A DNA stretch of 64,000 nucleotides from an uncultured Bacteroidales bacterium (GTDB lineage: Bacteria > Bacteroidota > Bacteroidia > Bacteroidales > P3): the NCBI GenBank assembly GCA_947167075.1, contig CAMVGR010000008.1:16383-80382 (forward strand), given 5' to 3'. Shown here piece by piece: positions 24,385-34,248 of this stretch. The translations under genes were made by a program, and so were the position numbers. Position 1 is the first letter of the stretch, and each line of letters starts with the position of its first letter. The notes beneath the pieces are model-generated. The model did no database searches and was not told where the DNA came from. It worked only from the letters and a program-made list of their open reading frames with translations.

Positions 24385-25899
24385 CTATTTGTTATCCGCC
24401 TTGTTGCCGTTCGAGGAGACTTTGACGGCGTTGTCGCTGTCGAGGTTCACGTTGCGGGTCACCTTGGCTTCGATGGTGTTGGCACGCACGATGTCGGTCA
24501 TATTCACACCGGTTGCACTTTCGATCACATCGAAACTCTGTTTGATGACGGCTGGCACGGCACCGCTTATGCCGGCGGCATCGGCACCACTGGTGCCGTA
24601 AACATTCATGTTCTTGATGGCACTGATGGGTTCGCTGACATGCTGTGCCACCTCGGGGATAATCTTCACCATCATGTCTAGAATGGCTGCCTGCCCGTAG
24701 CGTTCGTAGGCTTCGGCTTTCTTCTGCATGGCTTCGGCTTCGGCCAATCCCTTCTTCTCGATGGCAATGGCTTCGGCTTCGCCTGCTTTTTGGATTTTGT
24801 AGGCTTCTGCCTCGCCGTTAGCTTTGATACCCTCTGCCTCAAGCATCATGGCTTGCTTTTTGGCCTCTGCTAGGGCAATCTGGGCTCTGGCTTCCTGTTC
24901 GGCACGGTAGGCCTTTGCTTCTGCTTCGCGTTTTTGCTGTTCAAGGTCGGCAGCAGCCTGTAACTCTATCTTGTATTTGTCGGCATCCGACTGCTTCATC
25001 ACTTCGGCTGCCAGCTCGTTTTCGCGTATCTTGACTCTCTCTGCGGTGAGCACCTGTTCGCGCATGGTCTGCTCAATCTGTGCGTCGACGGTCTTTGTGT
25101 TGATGGTCTTTTGCTGCTCCTGACGCTGTATCTCGTAGGCGGCATCAGCATCGGCCTGCTTGGTCTGGGCGATGATGGTCAGCTCGCTCTTCTTCACCGA
25201 CAGTTCATTCTGGCGGATGGCTATTTGGGTCTGGCTGTCCACCTGTGCATCGTTAGCCTCTTTCAGAGCCTGAGCTTCTGCCATAGCGATGTCTCGCTCG
25301 GCATTTGCCTTATTGATTTTGGCCTGTTTGCGTATGGTCCATGTGTTGTCGGCACCAAGGTCTTCTATAAGGTTCTTCTCGTCGGTGACATTTTGGATAT
25401 TGCATGAGATGATGCGTAGGCCGAGTGCTTCCATGTCTTTCTGAGCCTTGCTCATGATTTCATCAGAGAACTTGTCGCGATTGATGTTGATGTCGCGCAG
25501 CGAGAGGCTGCCAATCACTTCGCGCATGTTGCCCTCGAGCGAGTCCTGAACCTGCTTCGAGATGTCGGCACCGCTCATATTGAGGAAGTTCTTGGCCGCC
25601 AAACGTACTCCCTCGATGTCGGGAATGACTTGGATTTTGGCCACCGCATCGACATTTACATTGATGAAGTCGTTGGTGGGAACTGTGCGACTGGTGCGTA
25701 TGTCGGCAGTTACCTGGCCCAAGAACACCTTATCCAAACGCTCCAGCAGAGGAACTCGCAAGCCACCTTTACCAATGTAGATACGCGGTTTGCGATTCAG
25801 ACCGGACACAATGTAGGCCACCGAGGGCGGTGCTTTGATGTAGCTGACGAGGATGATGAACAGTACTACGACAGCCACAATAATGATTGTTAATAACAT
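24385..25899 (-). CDS. Flotillin/SPFH-domain membrane protein
   Basis: 504 residues. An N-terminal transmembrane segment (about 3-22) is followed by the SPFH/band 7 domain (about 30-190). A long coiled coil (about 200-400) carries repeated EA/AE motifs typical of flotillins (AEAKAYRAEQEARAQIALAE). A glycine/alanine-rich segment near 435-450 ends the conserved part. Flotillins organise membrane microdomains and form large cages at the inner membrane. No NfeD partner is in view. The gene starts 13 bases after the stop of the MutS-like gene and probably shares its transcript. Confidence 0.92.
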   Translation of the reverse strand: MLLTIIIVAVVVLFIILVSYIKAPPSVAYIVSGLNRKPRIYIGKGGLRVPLLERLDKVFLGQVTADIRTSRTVPTNDFINVNVDAVAKIQVIPDIEGVRLAAKNFLNMSGADISKQVQDSLEGNMREVIGSLSLRDININRDKFSDEIMSKAQKDMEALGLRIISCNIQNVTDEKNLIEDLGADNTWTIRKQAKINKANAERDIAMAEAQALKEANDAQVDSQTQIAIRQNELSVKKSELTIIAQTKQADADAAYEIQRQEQQKTINTKTVDAQIEQTMREQVLTAERVKIRENELAAEVMKQSDADKYKIELQAAADLEQQKREAEAKAYRAEQEARAQIALAEAKKQAMMLEAEGIKANGEAEAYKIQKAGEAEAIAIEKKGLAEAEAMQKKAEAYERYGQAAILDMMVKIIPEVAQHVSEPISAIKNMNVYGTSGADAAGISGAVPAVIKQSFDVIESATGVNMTDIVRANTIEAKVTRNVNLDSDNAVKVSSNGNKADNK

Positions 25900-25912
25900 A
25901 GCTGTTTGATTT

Positions 25913-27301
25913 TTATTGGTTTATATTCTGTTTTGCCTTGGTAATTAGCTCGGTGTCGCATTGGAGCAGTTCGGCAATCCGGAGTGCTTCGTGAGGTACA
26001 TCGTCGGAGGTGTCCTCTTCGAGCGAGTAGTCGATAAAGCGGTTGATGTTGTGTGGATTGATAGGAATATTGGCTAGATCCTCGACAAAGCCACGCACTC
26101 GCAGCCGGCGACAGGATGAGTCGAGTTGCCCATAGTGGGTTGTAACAAGGGTAATGGACTGTACTTGCTCTTGCAGGGATATAAGTGCCTGAACTAGAGC
26201 CTTGCCTTCGATAGGATTGGTGGTGCGGGCGGGTTCGTCGATGAGCACCAGCAGGTGCTCGGTGCGGCATCGCTTCACAATGTTGCTGATCTTGATGATT
26301 TCCGAGGCATAGGACGAGAGGCCATTCATCTCGTTCTGCTCGTCGCCAATCGAATAGACTACGTCGTCGACCAGGATGATAGTGCCCTCTTGTGCAGGTA
26401 CATACATTCCGCACTGAGCCATCATCTGTGCAGTGCCGATGCTCTTCAGCAGCACCGTCTTACCTGCCATGTTCGCCCCCGTTATCAGGCTCACACCATG
26501 TGTGACATTGATGTCGACGGGTTGATACCTCAGTCCCACCTCTTCGTTGTGCTTCCGCAATCGAGGATTGAACAGCTGCCTGTAGCAGGTGCTGTCTCCC
26601 ACTGCCGGACGCACCAATTCCCACCGCTTGCATAGTTCGGCTTTGGCAAATAGAAAGTCGCCATAAGCCATTTGTTCTAAGGCGTTTGTCAGCGATTCGG
26701 CATGGTGCGACAGGATGTCGCTCAATTGGCGACACACCTCTTGCTGCACCTCCTGCTGCAGTGCCAACAGGTCGGCTATTCGCTGCGGGTTGTCCTGCCG
26801 TTCCTGCAGGGTGCGGAGCTCGTTGCGAAGTGGAGCCAGTCGTTCGTCGTAAGAGTCATAGATATAGAAGTTTACCACTCCTGTGTGGTCGGGATCCAGC
26901 ACCGAGGATATCTCGGTTAGGTCTGGTAGTGGCAGCACCTCTTCGATACGTAGCGATGCAATGGCAATGCGCGATTTGCCAACCAGATATGCAAGGTTTT
27001 TTACCTCGAACAGTTCCACTTCGTTGAGCACGGTGTGGCTATAGAGCGACGACAGCGTCCCCTGCAGGTCGTGCAGTTGCATGAAGCAGTGTCGCAAGTC
27101 GTTGTATGCATGGTCGATAGGCGATGACGATACAATGCTCACAGCCTTCTGTAGCCGACCCCATTCGCTCTCTAGCTGTGCGGCATCGTTTTCGAACGTG
27201 GTGTCGAGCATAAGGCGACGGCCTGCCGACGACATGCACTCGATATTGTCAATCACATATTGGAATCCGGAATCGTATTTGGCAAGTTCTTTTATCTTCA
27301 T
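25913..27301 (-). CDS. MutS-family ATPase, KamC-like
   Basis: 462 residues from the ATG at 27299-27301, which overlaps the upstream stop by 4 bases. A longer frame to 27604 reads into the previous gene and is rejected. The C-terminal 220 residues are a MutS ATPase: ITGANMAGKTVLLKSIG (Walker A), IILVDDVVYSIGDEQ, LLVLIDEPARTTNPIEGKAL (Walker B) and VTTHYGQL. The N-terminal mismatch-recognition domains of MutS are missing. Proteins of this size next to a P-loop partner are known beside lysine 5,6-aminomutase genes in Fusobacterium and Porphyromonas (KamB/KamC). No aminomutase is in the window, so the function here is uncertain. Confidence 0.8.
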   Translation of the reverse strand: MKIKELAKYDSGFQYVIDNIECMSSAGRRLMLDTTFENDAAQLESEWGRLQKAVSIVSSSPIDHAYNDLRHCFMQLHDLQGTLSSLYSHTVLNEVELFEVKNLAYLVGKSRIAIASLRIEEVLPLPDLTEISSVLDPDHTGVVNFYIYDSYDERLAPLRNELRTLQERQDNPQRIADLLALQQEVQQEVCRQLSDILSHHAESLTNALEQMAYGDFLFAKAELCKRWELVRPAVGDSTCYRQLFNPRLRKHNEEVGLRYQPVDINVTHGVSLITGANMAGKTVLLKSIGTAQMMAQCGMYVPAQEGTIILVDDVVYSIGDEQNEMNGLSSYASEIIKISNIVKRCRTEHLLVLIDEPARTTNPIEGKALVQALISLQEQVQSITLVTTHYGQLDSSCRRLRVRGFVEDLANIPINPHNINRFIDYSLEEDTSDDVPHEALRIAELLQCDTELITKAKQNINQ

Positions 27302-28314
27302 TTCCAGTTGTTTTCTATTCGTTTCACATCGTAGACGGGTGTCTGTAGTGCTTCGCTCAGTGCATCGCAGGTGCGTGCCGAATCCATAACGAACCCCTGG
27401 GGGGATGTGGGGTTGAGGGTGATGGCAAGCAGACGTGACCGCTGCAACACAAGCAGGCGGTTGCCGCGATGAGTGAAGTCGGTGTAGACCTCCGGAGTGA
27501 CAAACAGTTTTGTGAAATCTCTTGCTATCAGTGTGATACCGCTTCCCTTTGCGGCCAGTGCTTTCAGCAGTCGGTCGCTGACAGCCCCAGCTGCAAACAG
27601 GCATTTGCCGTGTTCCACTAGGCGTTGGTCGGAAGCACTAATCATAAATGCGGATGCGATGCCTAGGTCGTAGAGGGTTCCATCGTCGCCGACGGCCCAA
27701 ATACCTGATTCTATGCTATTGAGGCGTTGTCTTAGCGAAACATCGACCTCTTCCAGATTGATTAGATTGTAAACAAAGCGAGTCCTGGCTACCAACGTGT
27801 TGATGCTAGCCGATACAGCTGCACCGGTGGCCAGAATCATCGCGTCTGTCACTGTGGGCGAGGCTAGGCTCAACCTCGACAGGGCTCCATCCACTATGGT
27901 TATCCGAACACCCATAGAATCAAGTTGTTCTATCTGCGAGCGGAGCACTCCCGTAGTGGCCGCTCCGCTGAGTAGCACCTTGCCACGCACCAGCACCTTG
28001 GCAGTCACCAACGGCCCCAGGGCAGTGCGTCGACTGTCCACCCTCTCGAGCACCGACACCAACTGGCGTTTCAGGTAGTGCTGTTCGCTTGTAATGAAGT
28101 GGGTGCCTTCGTAGAGCGTAATTTCAGGTTTGGCGGTGGCAAACACCGAGTCTGTCTGCTCGCCATCGACACCGATGGAGGTGACTCCGGCATGTATGTT
28201 CATCTGGTTGATTCTATGTAGGATATAGTTTAGACACACCGTTTTTCCGGTGTTTTTGTCCAAACCAACTATGGACAGACTTTTATGTTGCAGTATGTCG
28301 TTGATGAAAGGCAT
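27298..28314 (-). CDS. P-loop protein, KamB-like partner of the MutS-like ATPase
   Basis: 338 residues. SIVGLDKNTGKTVCLNYIL near residue 13 is a Walker A-like loop. ITIVDGALSRLSLASPTVTD (about 135-155) and a later glycine-rich region show no standard family I can name. The gene is translationally coupled to the MutS-like ATPase by an ATGA overlap. The same two-gene arrangement occurs in amino-acid aminomutase clusters, where the pair has been suggested to help keep the B12 enzyme active. That role is inference here. A -7 box lies 12 bases upstream of the start. Confidence 0.65.
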   Translation of the reverse strand: MPFINDILQHKSLSIVGLDKNTGKTVCLNYILHRINQMNIHAGVTSIGVDGEQTDSVFATAKPEITLYEGTHFITSEQHYLKRQLVSVLERVDSRRTALGPLVTAKVLVRGKVLLSGAATTGVLRSQIEQLDSMGVRITIVDGALSRLSLASPTVTDAMILATGAAVSASINTLVARTRFVYNLINLEEVDVSLRQRLNSIESGIWAVGDDGTLYDLGIASAFMISASDQRLVEHGKCLFAAGAVSDRLLKALAAKGSGITLIARDFTKLFVTPEVYTDFTHRGNRLLVLQRSRLLAITLNPTSPQGFVMDSARTCDALSEALQTPVYDVKRIENNWK

Positions 28315-28325
28315 TGTTCGATGTG

Positions 28326-28333
28326 CAAAGTTA
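28326..28333 (-). promoter_or_regulatory. -7 box upstream of the KamB-like gene
   Basis: TAACTTTG on the minus strand, 12 bases before the ATG at 28314. The -33 region is not recognisable. Confidence 0.5.
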
Positions 28334-28529
28334 CGAAAAAAAAACCGATTGTTCGAAATTATTTTTCCCTCTTTTTTCGCAATTCACAGTCGTTATCTAC
28401 CGCTGCAGACCCAAATCTGAATTATTTAGCGTCTCAAAAGTGGATGTGTTATACACAACCATCTGATAGTGATGTAGATGGCGAATGTCCGTGGCAAAGG
28501 ATTGGATTCGCCGCTGATGCAATGTGTAA

Positions 28530-28589
28530 TCACGGTTCATCTACGGTGCATGTACGGTGCATGTACGGATGAAGTACGGTTGTGATGCG
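28530..28589 (+). repeat. Four tandem 11-bp units (GCATGTACGGT family), copy B
   Basis: TCATCTACGGT, GCATGTACGGT, GCATGTACGGA, TGAAGTACGGT at 28537-28580, led by TCACGGT and followed by TGTGATGCG. It lies in the 624-base divergent spacer between the KamB-like gene and wza; apart from promoter elements the rest of that spacer is AT-rich and shows no gene. Confidence 0.88.
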
Positions 28590-28817
28590 TAGAAGGGCCT
28601 ATTGGAGAACGGAATAGGAAGAAATATCGCGTCAATTTTTTCAAAAAATAAGTTTTTTTATCGATTTGTTTATCTTTTATCTCACTAGGTTATTCGCCAT
28701 GTAAGGTGTGGCGCAATGTACTTGCTATCAATGAATAATGAGGGCGATGGGTTGTGCTGAGTGGCGGGTGTATTCATATTTTTTTCATGTCTTATTAGAT
28801 ATGTCAGCTTTTTTTTG

Positions 28818-28825
28818 TAAATTTG
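28818..28825 (+). promoter_or_regulatory. -7 box of the right polysaccharide operon
   Basis: TAAATTTG at 28818-28825, followed by CACCCGC. The leader would be about 110 bases. A convincing TTTG at 19 bases upstream is not seen. Confidence 0.5.
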
Positions 28826-28938
28826 CACCCGCAAAATTAGCAATTAGAGCATACGCTATCCCGCATAGAAAAGGGTTCTTCTAGGCAGGATAGGCACAAG
28901 ACAATCGAAGAGAACCCGAGGAAACAAAACCGCCGTAT

Positions 28939-31635
28939 ATGAAGAAAATACTACTGGCCATTGTGTTTTTCGCCGCTTTGCCGATTGCAATGCTGGCACA
29001 GACCCCCAACATGATGGCAATGGCACAGGCCGAACTACAGAAACGAGGACTGGACGAGACCGAAGTCCGTGCACGCCTTCTGCAAGAGGGCATCGATGTG
29101 GACAATATTCCTCCCACCGAGTATGCCAACTATCAATCGCGAGTGCTCAGCGTCTTGAACAAGATGCAAGCAGAGAAAGCATCAGCTACCACATCAGAAG
29201 CCGCCGCAGTAACGGGTGGCTCGGAAGTGGTGGAGACGGCCAACGAGATGCCCCTCACTACCAGTGGCGAGGCCGCTGCCGAGGCTGCCCTCGAGGTGGC
29301 GCTAGAGGAGAACAATGTTTCGCCCACGGCGGGCAATGACATCTATGGCCACTCGCTCTTCACGGGTAAGAGCCTCGATGTGTTTCGCACCACCGATGGT
29401 GCCCAGGCTCCAGAATCCTATGTGCTTGGCAACGGCGACGAGGTGCATATCTCCATTTTCGGATCGTCGCAGGCGGAGTTCCACCAGCGTATTGGAAGCG
29501 ACGGAAGCATACAGCCTGCCGGAGCTTCTAAAATATTCCTGAAAGGCATGACTCTGGCCCAGGGCCGCGAAGCAATTCGCAACAAGCTGAGCCAGCACTT
29601 CTCCTTCCGCTCCGACCAGATTGCCGTCACCATCACCACTGCACGCACGGTGTCGGTGAGTATCTACGGCGAGGTAGGAGTGCAGGGCGGATTCACGTTG
29701 AGCGCCCTCAATACTGCATTCAATGCCCTTGCTGCCGCCGGTGGTCCCACGGCCATCGGTTCGGTCCGTAATATCCAGCTCTCGCGCAACGGTTCGACCC
29801 ATCGTCTCGACCTTTACAAATATATGACCAATCCCACATCGGGCCTCAGCTACGACATTCAGAATGGCGATGTCATCTTCGTGCCGGTTGCCCAGAAGGT
29901 GGTGAGCATCGAGGGTGCTGTGCGTCGCCCCATGCGCTACGAGATGGTCGACGGCGAGAGCCTGAGCGACCTCATCAACTATGCCGGTGGACTGAGTGCC
30001 GACGTGCTGCCCGACTTTGTGCAGGTGGAGCGCTTCGAGAATGGCACTAAGAAGTTTCTCGAATTCAACCTCAAAGAGGTGATGGCAGGCAAGACAAAGG
30101 TGACACTGGAGGCTGGCGATGTGGTGCGTGTGCGTAGTGGCAACGAACCGATGGATCAGTATGTCTCCGTGGCCGGCGATGTGTACTACTCTGGCAGATA
30201 CGACCTGGCTAAGAACCGCAGTCTGAAAGCTTTGCTCGACAATGCCAAGCCGCGCTACACGGCCCGTACCGAGTATGTGTATGTCGAACGTACACGCCCA
30301 GACGAGACGGTGGAAGTGCTCACAGTCCCCTTCCCGGGTATGAATGGCAATCCCGACTTCGTTCTACAGGAGCGCGATGCAGTCAGAGTGTTGAATCAGG
30401 CCTCGTTCCGCGACCTCGATTCCATCTCGGTCAACGGACAGGTGCGTGCCCCCTTCACACGCAATTTTGGACTCGACGACCGTATGACTGTGGCACAAGC
30501 AATCGAATATGCCGACGGATTGAAACCCAGCGTCTTCCCGGTGGCTTACATCTTCCGTCGCGACCTTACTAATGCCGATAAGATGGAGTATATCCGCATC
30601 AACCTCGACACCGATGGCGAAACCCTCTTGCAGCCAGGCGACCGCCTGAATATATACGATAATACTACCTTCACCAATATCGGCGAAGTGCGTGTGAGCG
30701 GTGCTGTGAAGAATCCCTTCGGCACAGCCTACGATCCCTCGCTCACCCTGCACGACCTGCTCTCGATGGCTGGCGGATTCACAGTGGGGGCCGCATTCGA
30801 TCGCGTCGAAGTGTTCCGCCTCAATATCTCGCCGAAGGACGAGGCCAATATGGAGCTCATCACCCTGCAGGTAGACGAGAACTACAATCCCAGCGATGCA
30901 TCCTTCCAGCTTCAGCCCTACGATCACATTGTGGTACGTTTGACACCTAATTTCAGCACGGGTCGCACAGTGGAGGTGAATGGACGTGTCCGCTACCCGG
31001 GCGTGTATGTGTTGGAAGACAACAAGACGCAACTGGCTGAAATCATCAAGATGGCTGGTGGCCTGCTCGACGATGCAGACCCCTATGCTCGACTCACCCG
31101 CACTACTGGTCGCAACGTAGGCAATATAGGCCTCGACCTTCGCAAGGTGAAACGCAACAGAGGCAACCTCAAGTACGACCCCATCTTGATGGACGGCGAC
31201 GTGGTGAACATTGTACGCCAGGAAAATACGGTCACCATCCGTGAGACGGGAACCCGCATGGCACAGTACGTACCCGCAGAGTACACATCTACACAAAAGA
31301 CCATCGTCTACCAAGGCCCGCACACTGCGGCCTGGTATGTGAAACACTATGCTGGTGGCTTCGACAAATTGGCCGACCGCAACAGTGTGACGGTGACGAT
31401 GCCCAACAACCAGTCGGAAGGCACCAGGTGGTTCCTTTGTTTCCGTAAGACTCCTACGGTGGAACCTGGAGGTGTCATCACCATTCGTATGGATCAAGAG
31501 AAGCGCGAACGCGTGGAGAGACCGAAGGAGAAAATAGATTGGGGTGCAGAGGCTCGCAATGCCCTCAGTGCACTCACCTCTATCGTATCCATCATTCTCC
31601 TCCTCGATCGTATACAACCAGCCTCTTCGAACTAA
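28939..31635 (+). CDS. wza: Outer membrane polysaccharide export protein (Wza family, several SLBB domains)
   Basis: 898 residues, longer than E. coli Wza (about 380). A signal peptide (residues 1-20, ending MLAQ) is followed by a low-complexity alanine/glutamate region. The Poly_export domain (YVLGNGDEVHISIFG, about 155-240) comes next, then a chain of about five SLBB domains (e.g. VSIEGAVRRPMRYEM, VSVAGDVYYSGRYDL, ISVNGQVRAPFTRNF, VRVSGAVKNPFGTAY, VEVNGRVRYPGVYVL). A hydrophobic segment lies near the C-terminus. It should form the export channel through the outer membrane. The signal peptide has no lipobox. It heads an operon with wzz and nucleotide sugar genes. Confidence 0.92.
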   Translation: MKKILLAIVFFAALPIAMLAQTPNMMAMAQAELQKRGLDETEVRARLLQEGIDVDNIPPTEYANYQSRVLSVLNKMQAEKASATTSEAAAVTGGSEVVETANEMPLTTSGEAAAEAALEVALEENNVSPTAGNDIYGHSLFTGKSLDVFRTTDGAQAPESYVLGNGDEVHISIFGSSQAEFHQRIGSDGSIQPAGASKIFLKGMTLAQGREAIRNKLSQHFSFRSDQIAVTITTARTVSVSIYGEVGVQGGFTLSALNTAFNALAAAGGPTAIGSVRNIQLSRNGSTHRLDLYKYMTNPTSGLSYDIQNGDVIFVPVAQKVVSIEGAVRRPMRYEMVDGESLSDLINYAGGLSADVLPDFVQVERFENGTKKFLEFNLKEVMAGKTKVTLEAGDVVRVRSGNEPMDQYVSVAGDVYYSGRYDLAKNRSLKALLDNAKPRYTARTEYVYVERTRPDETVEVLTVPFPGMNGNPDFVLQERDAVRVLNQASFRDLDSISVNGQVRAPFTRNFGLDDRMTVAQAIEYADGLKPSVFPVAYIFRRDLTNADKMEYIRINLDTDGETLLQPGDRLNIYDNTTFTNIGEVRVSGAVKNPFGTAYDPSLTLHDLLSMAGGFTVGAAFDRVEVFRLNISPKDEANMELITLQVDENYNPSDASFQLQPYDHIVVRLTPNFSTGRTVEVNGRVRYPGVYVLEDNKTQLAEIIKMAGGLLDDADPYARLTRTTGRNVGNIGLDLRKVKRNRGNLKYDPILMDGDVVNIVRQENTVTIRETGTRMAQYVPAEYTSTQKTIVYQGPHTAAWYVKHYAGGFDKLADRNSVTVTMPNNQSEGTRWFLCFRKTPTVEPGGVITIRMDQEKRERVERPKEKIDWGAEARNALSALTSIVSIILLLDRIQPASSN

Positions 31636-31645
31636 TTATTAGAGT

Positions 31646-32806
31646 ATGGAAAGCAACATGAATAGTAACCCCGCTACCACCAATGCCCCAGAACCCGAAG
31701 AGGAGGGCATTGACATCATGGCCTTGGTGCGAAGCTTATGGGAAGGCAGAAAGACCATCATCATCTGTACCGCTGTGTTCATTGTGTTGGGACTTGTAGC
31801 TGCCCTTACGATGAAACGCACATACTCTGTAAGCACGGTGATGGTGCCACAGTTGAGCTCGTCGAAAAATTCGTCTTTGAGTAGTTTGGCTTCATTGGCA
31901 GGTTTCGACATGGGAATGGCATCCAGCGGAGCTGAACTGTCGCCTCTCATCTATCCGCAGATAGTAAGTAGCGTACCCTTCCGCCTCGAGTTGATGCATA
32001 CTCCGGTCCACTTCGAAAAGTGCGACACGATGATAAGTGTATACGATTATGCCCACTCCGACTATGCTAAACTGTCGGTGATGGGGGTGATCAAGAAGTA
32101 TACCATTGGCCTGCCAGGTGTCATTATAGGTGCTATTCGCGGCAAAGAGCCCGAGGTGGTACTGCCCGGTGCAGGTGGTACCGACTCCACTGGCGCACCT
32201 AAACCCCTCGTGGTGAGTCGCGATGAGTTCAAGATGCTTACCAGTATCAGCAAAATGGTATCGTTGGCAGTCGATAAGAAGGAGGGATATGTCACCCTCA
32301 ACGTCACCGGTAGCGAGCCGATGCAGACGGCAGAGTTGGCCATGAAAGCTCAACAGATGCTGCAGGACGAAGTGACTCGATTCCGCGTGGAGAAGTCGCA
32401 AAGCGAGTTGGATTATATTCAGGCACGCTACAACGAAGTAAAAGAAGAGAACGAACGCTATCAGGTGATGTTGGCCTCCGCTACCGACCGCACCCAGAAC
32501 ATTGCCACCTCCAGTGCCCGTATCGGCAAGGATCGCATTCAAGCCAAGTATAACATCTCCAATGCTGTTTTTACCGAAATGGCCAAACAGTTGGAACAGA
32601 CTAAAATGCAGGTGAAGAAGGATACACCAGTATTCACCATCATCGAGCCTGTCTCCATCCCCATGAAGCCCTCCAATAGCCGTGCACGAACCCTTATCGT
32701 GTGGACTTTCCTAGGCATTGTCTTGGGCTGTGGGATAGTGTTGGGTAAATACTACTGGCCACAGCTGAAGGAAAAGTTTAAAAAGGCAGAGGATAGTAAA
32801 CAATAA
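31646..32806 (+). CDS. wzz: Chain length determinant protein (Wzz/PCP family)
   Basis: 386 residues. [40 protein letters not shown] places the first membrane helix at about residues 35-58. A periplasmic domain with a long coiled coil (about 250-320, [20 protein letters not shown]) follows. A second helix with the preceding proline motif ([34 protein letters not shown]) lies at about 335-370. No cytoplasmic tyrosine kinase domain is fused. PCP proteins set chain length and bridge to Wza. It lies 10 bases after wza. Confidence 0.92.
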   Translation: MESNMNSNPATTNAPEPEEEGIDIMALVRSLWEGRKTIIICTAVFIVLGLVAALTMKRTYSVSTVMVPQLSSSKNSSLSSLASLAGFDMGMASSGAELSPLIYPQIVSSVPFRLELMHTPVHFEKCDTMISVYDYAHSDYAKLSVMGVIKKYTIGLPGVIIGAIRGKEPEVVLPGAGGTDSTGAPKPLVVSRDEFKMLTSISKMVSLAVDKKEGYVTLNVTGSEPMQTAELAMKAQQMLQDEVTRFRVEKSQSELDYIQARYNEVKEENERYQVMLASATDRTQNIATSSARIGKDRIQAKYNISNAVFTEMAKQLEQTKMQVKKDTPVFTIIEPVSIPMKPSNSRARTLIVWTFLGIVLGCGIVLGKYYWPQLKEKFKKAEDSKQ

Positions 32807-32835
32807 AAAGGTTAAACGATATACAATATACTACT

Positions 32836-33705
32836 ATGAAAGGTATAGTACTGGCGGGAGGCTCCGGCACCCGCCTTTACCCTATAACTAAAGGAGTCAG
32901 TAAACAGTTGCTCCCAATCTATGACAAGCCGATGGTCTATTACCCCATCAGCGTGCTTATGCTGGCGGGTATTCGCGATATTCTGATCATCTCCACCCCG
33001 TATGATTTGTCGGCGTTCAAGCGCTTGCTAGGCGACGGGTCGGACTTTGGTGTCCACTTCAGCTATGCCGAGCAGCCTAGCCCCGATGGATTGGCACAGG
33101 CATTCATTATAGGAGAAGAGTTTATAGGCGACGATGACGTGTGCTTGGTGTTGGGCGACAACATATTTCATGGGAACGGACTGGGGCGTATGTTGCGACA
33201 AGCAGTCCACAATGTTGAGGTGGAACATCGTGCCACCGTGTTTGGTTATTGGGTGGCAGACCCCGAACGATACGGAGTGGCAGAGTTCGACCAGAGCGGA
33301 CGTGTGCTCAGCATAGAAGAAAAGCCCCAACAACCCAAGAGCAACTATGCCGTGGTGGGTTTATATTTCTACCCCAACAAGGTGGTGCAGGTGGCTAAAA
33401 GTATCAAACCATCGGCCCGTGGCGAGTTGGAAATCACCTCGGTTAACCAGCAATTCCTCAACGACGACGAGCTGAGTGTTCTCCTGATGGGGCGCGGTTT
33501 TGCATGGCTCGATACCGGTACTCACGATTCTTTGGCCGAAGCATCCACATTCATAGAGGTGATTGAAAAGCGTCAAGGATTGAAGGTGGCATGCTTGGAA
33601 AGCATAGGATATGAGAATGGATGGCTCACTGCCGACGATATTCGCAGGGTGGCACAACCCATGTTGAAGAATCAATACGGCCAGTACCTTATGAAAATGA
33701 TATGA
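32836..33705 (+). CDS. rfbA: Glucose-1-phosphate thymidylyltransferase
   Basis: 289 residues, the family length. [20 protein letters not shown] gives the nucleotide-binding GxGTRL, followed by [24 protein letters not shown] carries the metal-binding Asp. [19 protein letters not shown] and [10 protein letters not shown] complete the sugar-phosphate site. It makes dTDP-glucose from glucose-1-phosphate and dTTP, the first step to dTDP-L-rhamnose. The stop overlaps the rfbC start (ATGA). Confidence 0.97.
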   Translation: MKGIVLAGGSGTRLYPITKGVSKQLLPIYDKPMVYYPISVLMLAGIRDILIISTPYDLSAFKRLLGDGSDFGVHFSYAEQPSPDGLAQAFIIGEEFIGDDDVCLVLGDNIFHGNGLGRMLRQAVHNVEVEHRATVFGYWVADPERYGVAEFDQSGRVLSIEEKPQQPKSNYAVVGLYFYPNKVVQVAKSIKPSARGELEITSVNQQFLNDDELSVLLMGRGFAWLDTGTHDSLAEASTFIEVIEKRQGLKVACLESIGYENGWLTADDIRRVAQPMLKNQYGQYLMKMI

Positions 33706-34247
33706 ATGTTGTAAAAACATCTATAGAGGGGGTCGTCATCATCGAACCAAAGATATTCGGAGATTCGCGTGGATATTTCTTCGAAAGTTATAATCAACGC
33801 GACTTTGCGGATGTAATAGACACTACCTTTGTACAAGACAACGAGTCCCTTTCGTGCTATGGGGTAGTACGTGGGCTCCATTTTCAGCGTCCACCCTATG
33901 CACAGTCCAAGTTGGTGCGTGTGGTGAGCGGATGCGTACTCGATGTGGCAGTAGACATACGGCGTGAAAGCCCGACCTATGGTCAGCATGTTTCTGTCGA
34001 GCTCAGCGAAGACAACCACCGCCAGCTATTCTTACCTAAAGGTATGGCACATGGCTTTGCTGTGCTTAGTCCGAGGGCTGTATTTCAATACAAGTGCGAC
34101 AATTTCTACCATCCAGATGCCGAGGGTGCCATCGCATGGGACGATCCGGTGCTGAATATCGACTGGCATCTTCCTGCAGAAGTCATCATCCTGTCGGAGA
34201 AAGACAAACATCACCCTCTGTTTAACCAATTTACAAGCCCCTTCTAA
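33702..34247 (+). CDS. rfbC: dTDP-4-dehydrorhamnose 3,5-epimerase
   Basis: 181 residues from the ATG at 33702, which overlaps the rfbA stop; a longer frame from 33621 lies inside rfbA and is rejected. Seen: [34 protein letters not shown] (catalytic His in RGLHFQ), [19 protein letters not shown] (catalytic Asp region), [13 protein letters not shown] and the Tyr/Lys of QYKCDNFY. This cupin enzyme epimerises C3 and C5 of dTDP-4-keto-6-deoxyglucose. Length and motifs match RmlC fully. Confidence 0.96.
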   Translation: MNVVKTSIEGVVIIEPKIFGDSRGYFFESYNQRDFADVIDTTFVQDNESLSCYGVVRGLHFQRPPYAQSKLVRVVSGCVLDVAVDIRRESPTYGQHVSVELSEDNHRQLFLPKGMAHGFAVLSPRAVFQYKCDNFYHPDAEGAIAWDDPVLNIDWHLPAEVIILSEKDKHHPLFNQFTSPF

Positions 34248-34248
34248 G

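Noticed and set aside
27301..27604. N-terminal 101 residues of the MutS-like gene
   Set aside because: They overlap the previous gene in another frame, and an ATGA start at 27301 fits better.
22283..28589. CRISPR array
   Set aside because: The 11-bp units have no spacers and no cas genes are present.
30364..31617. Minus-strand frame of 417 codons over wza
   Set aside because: Antisense shadow of SLBB repeats with no recognisable protein features.
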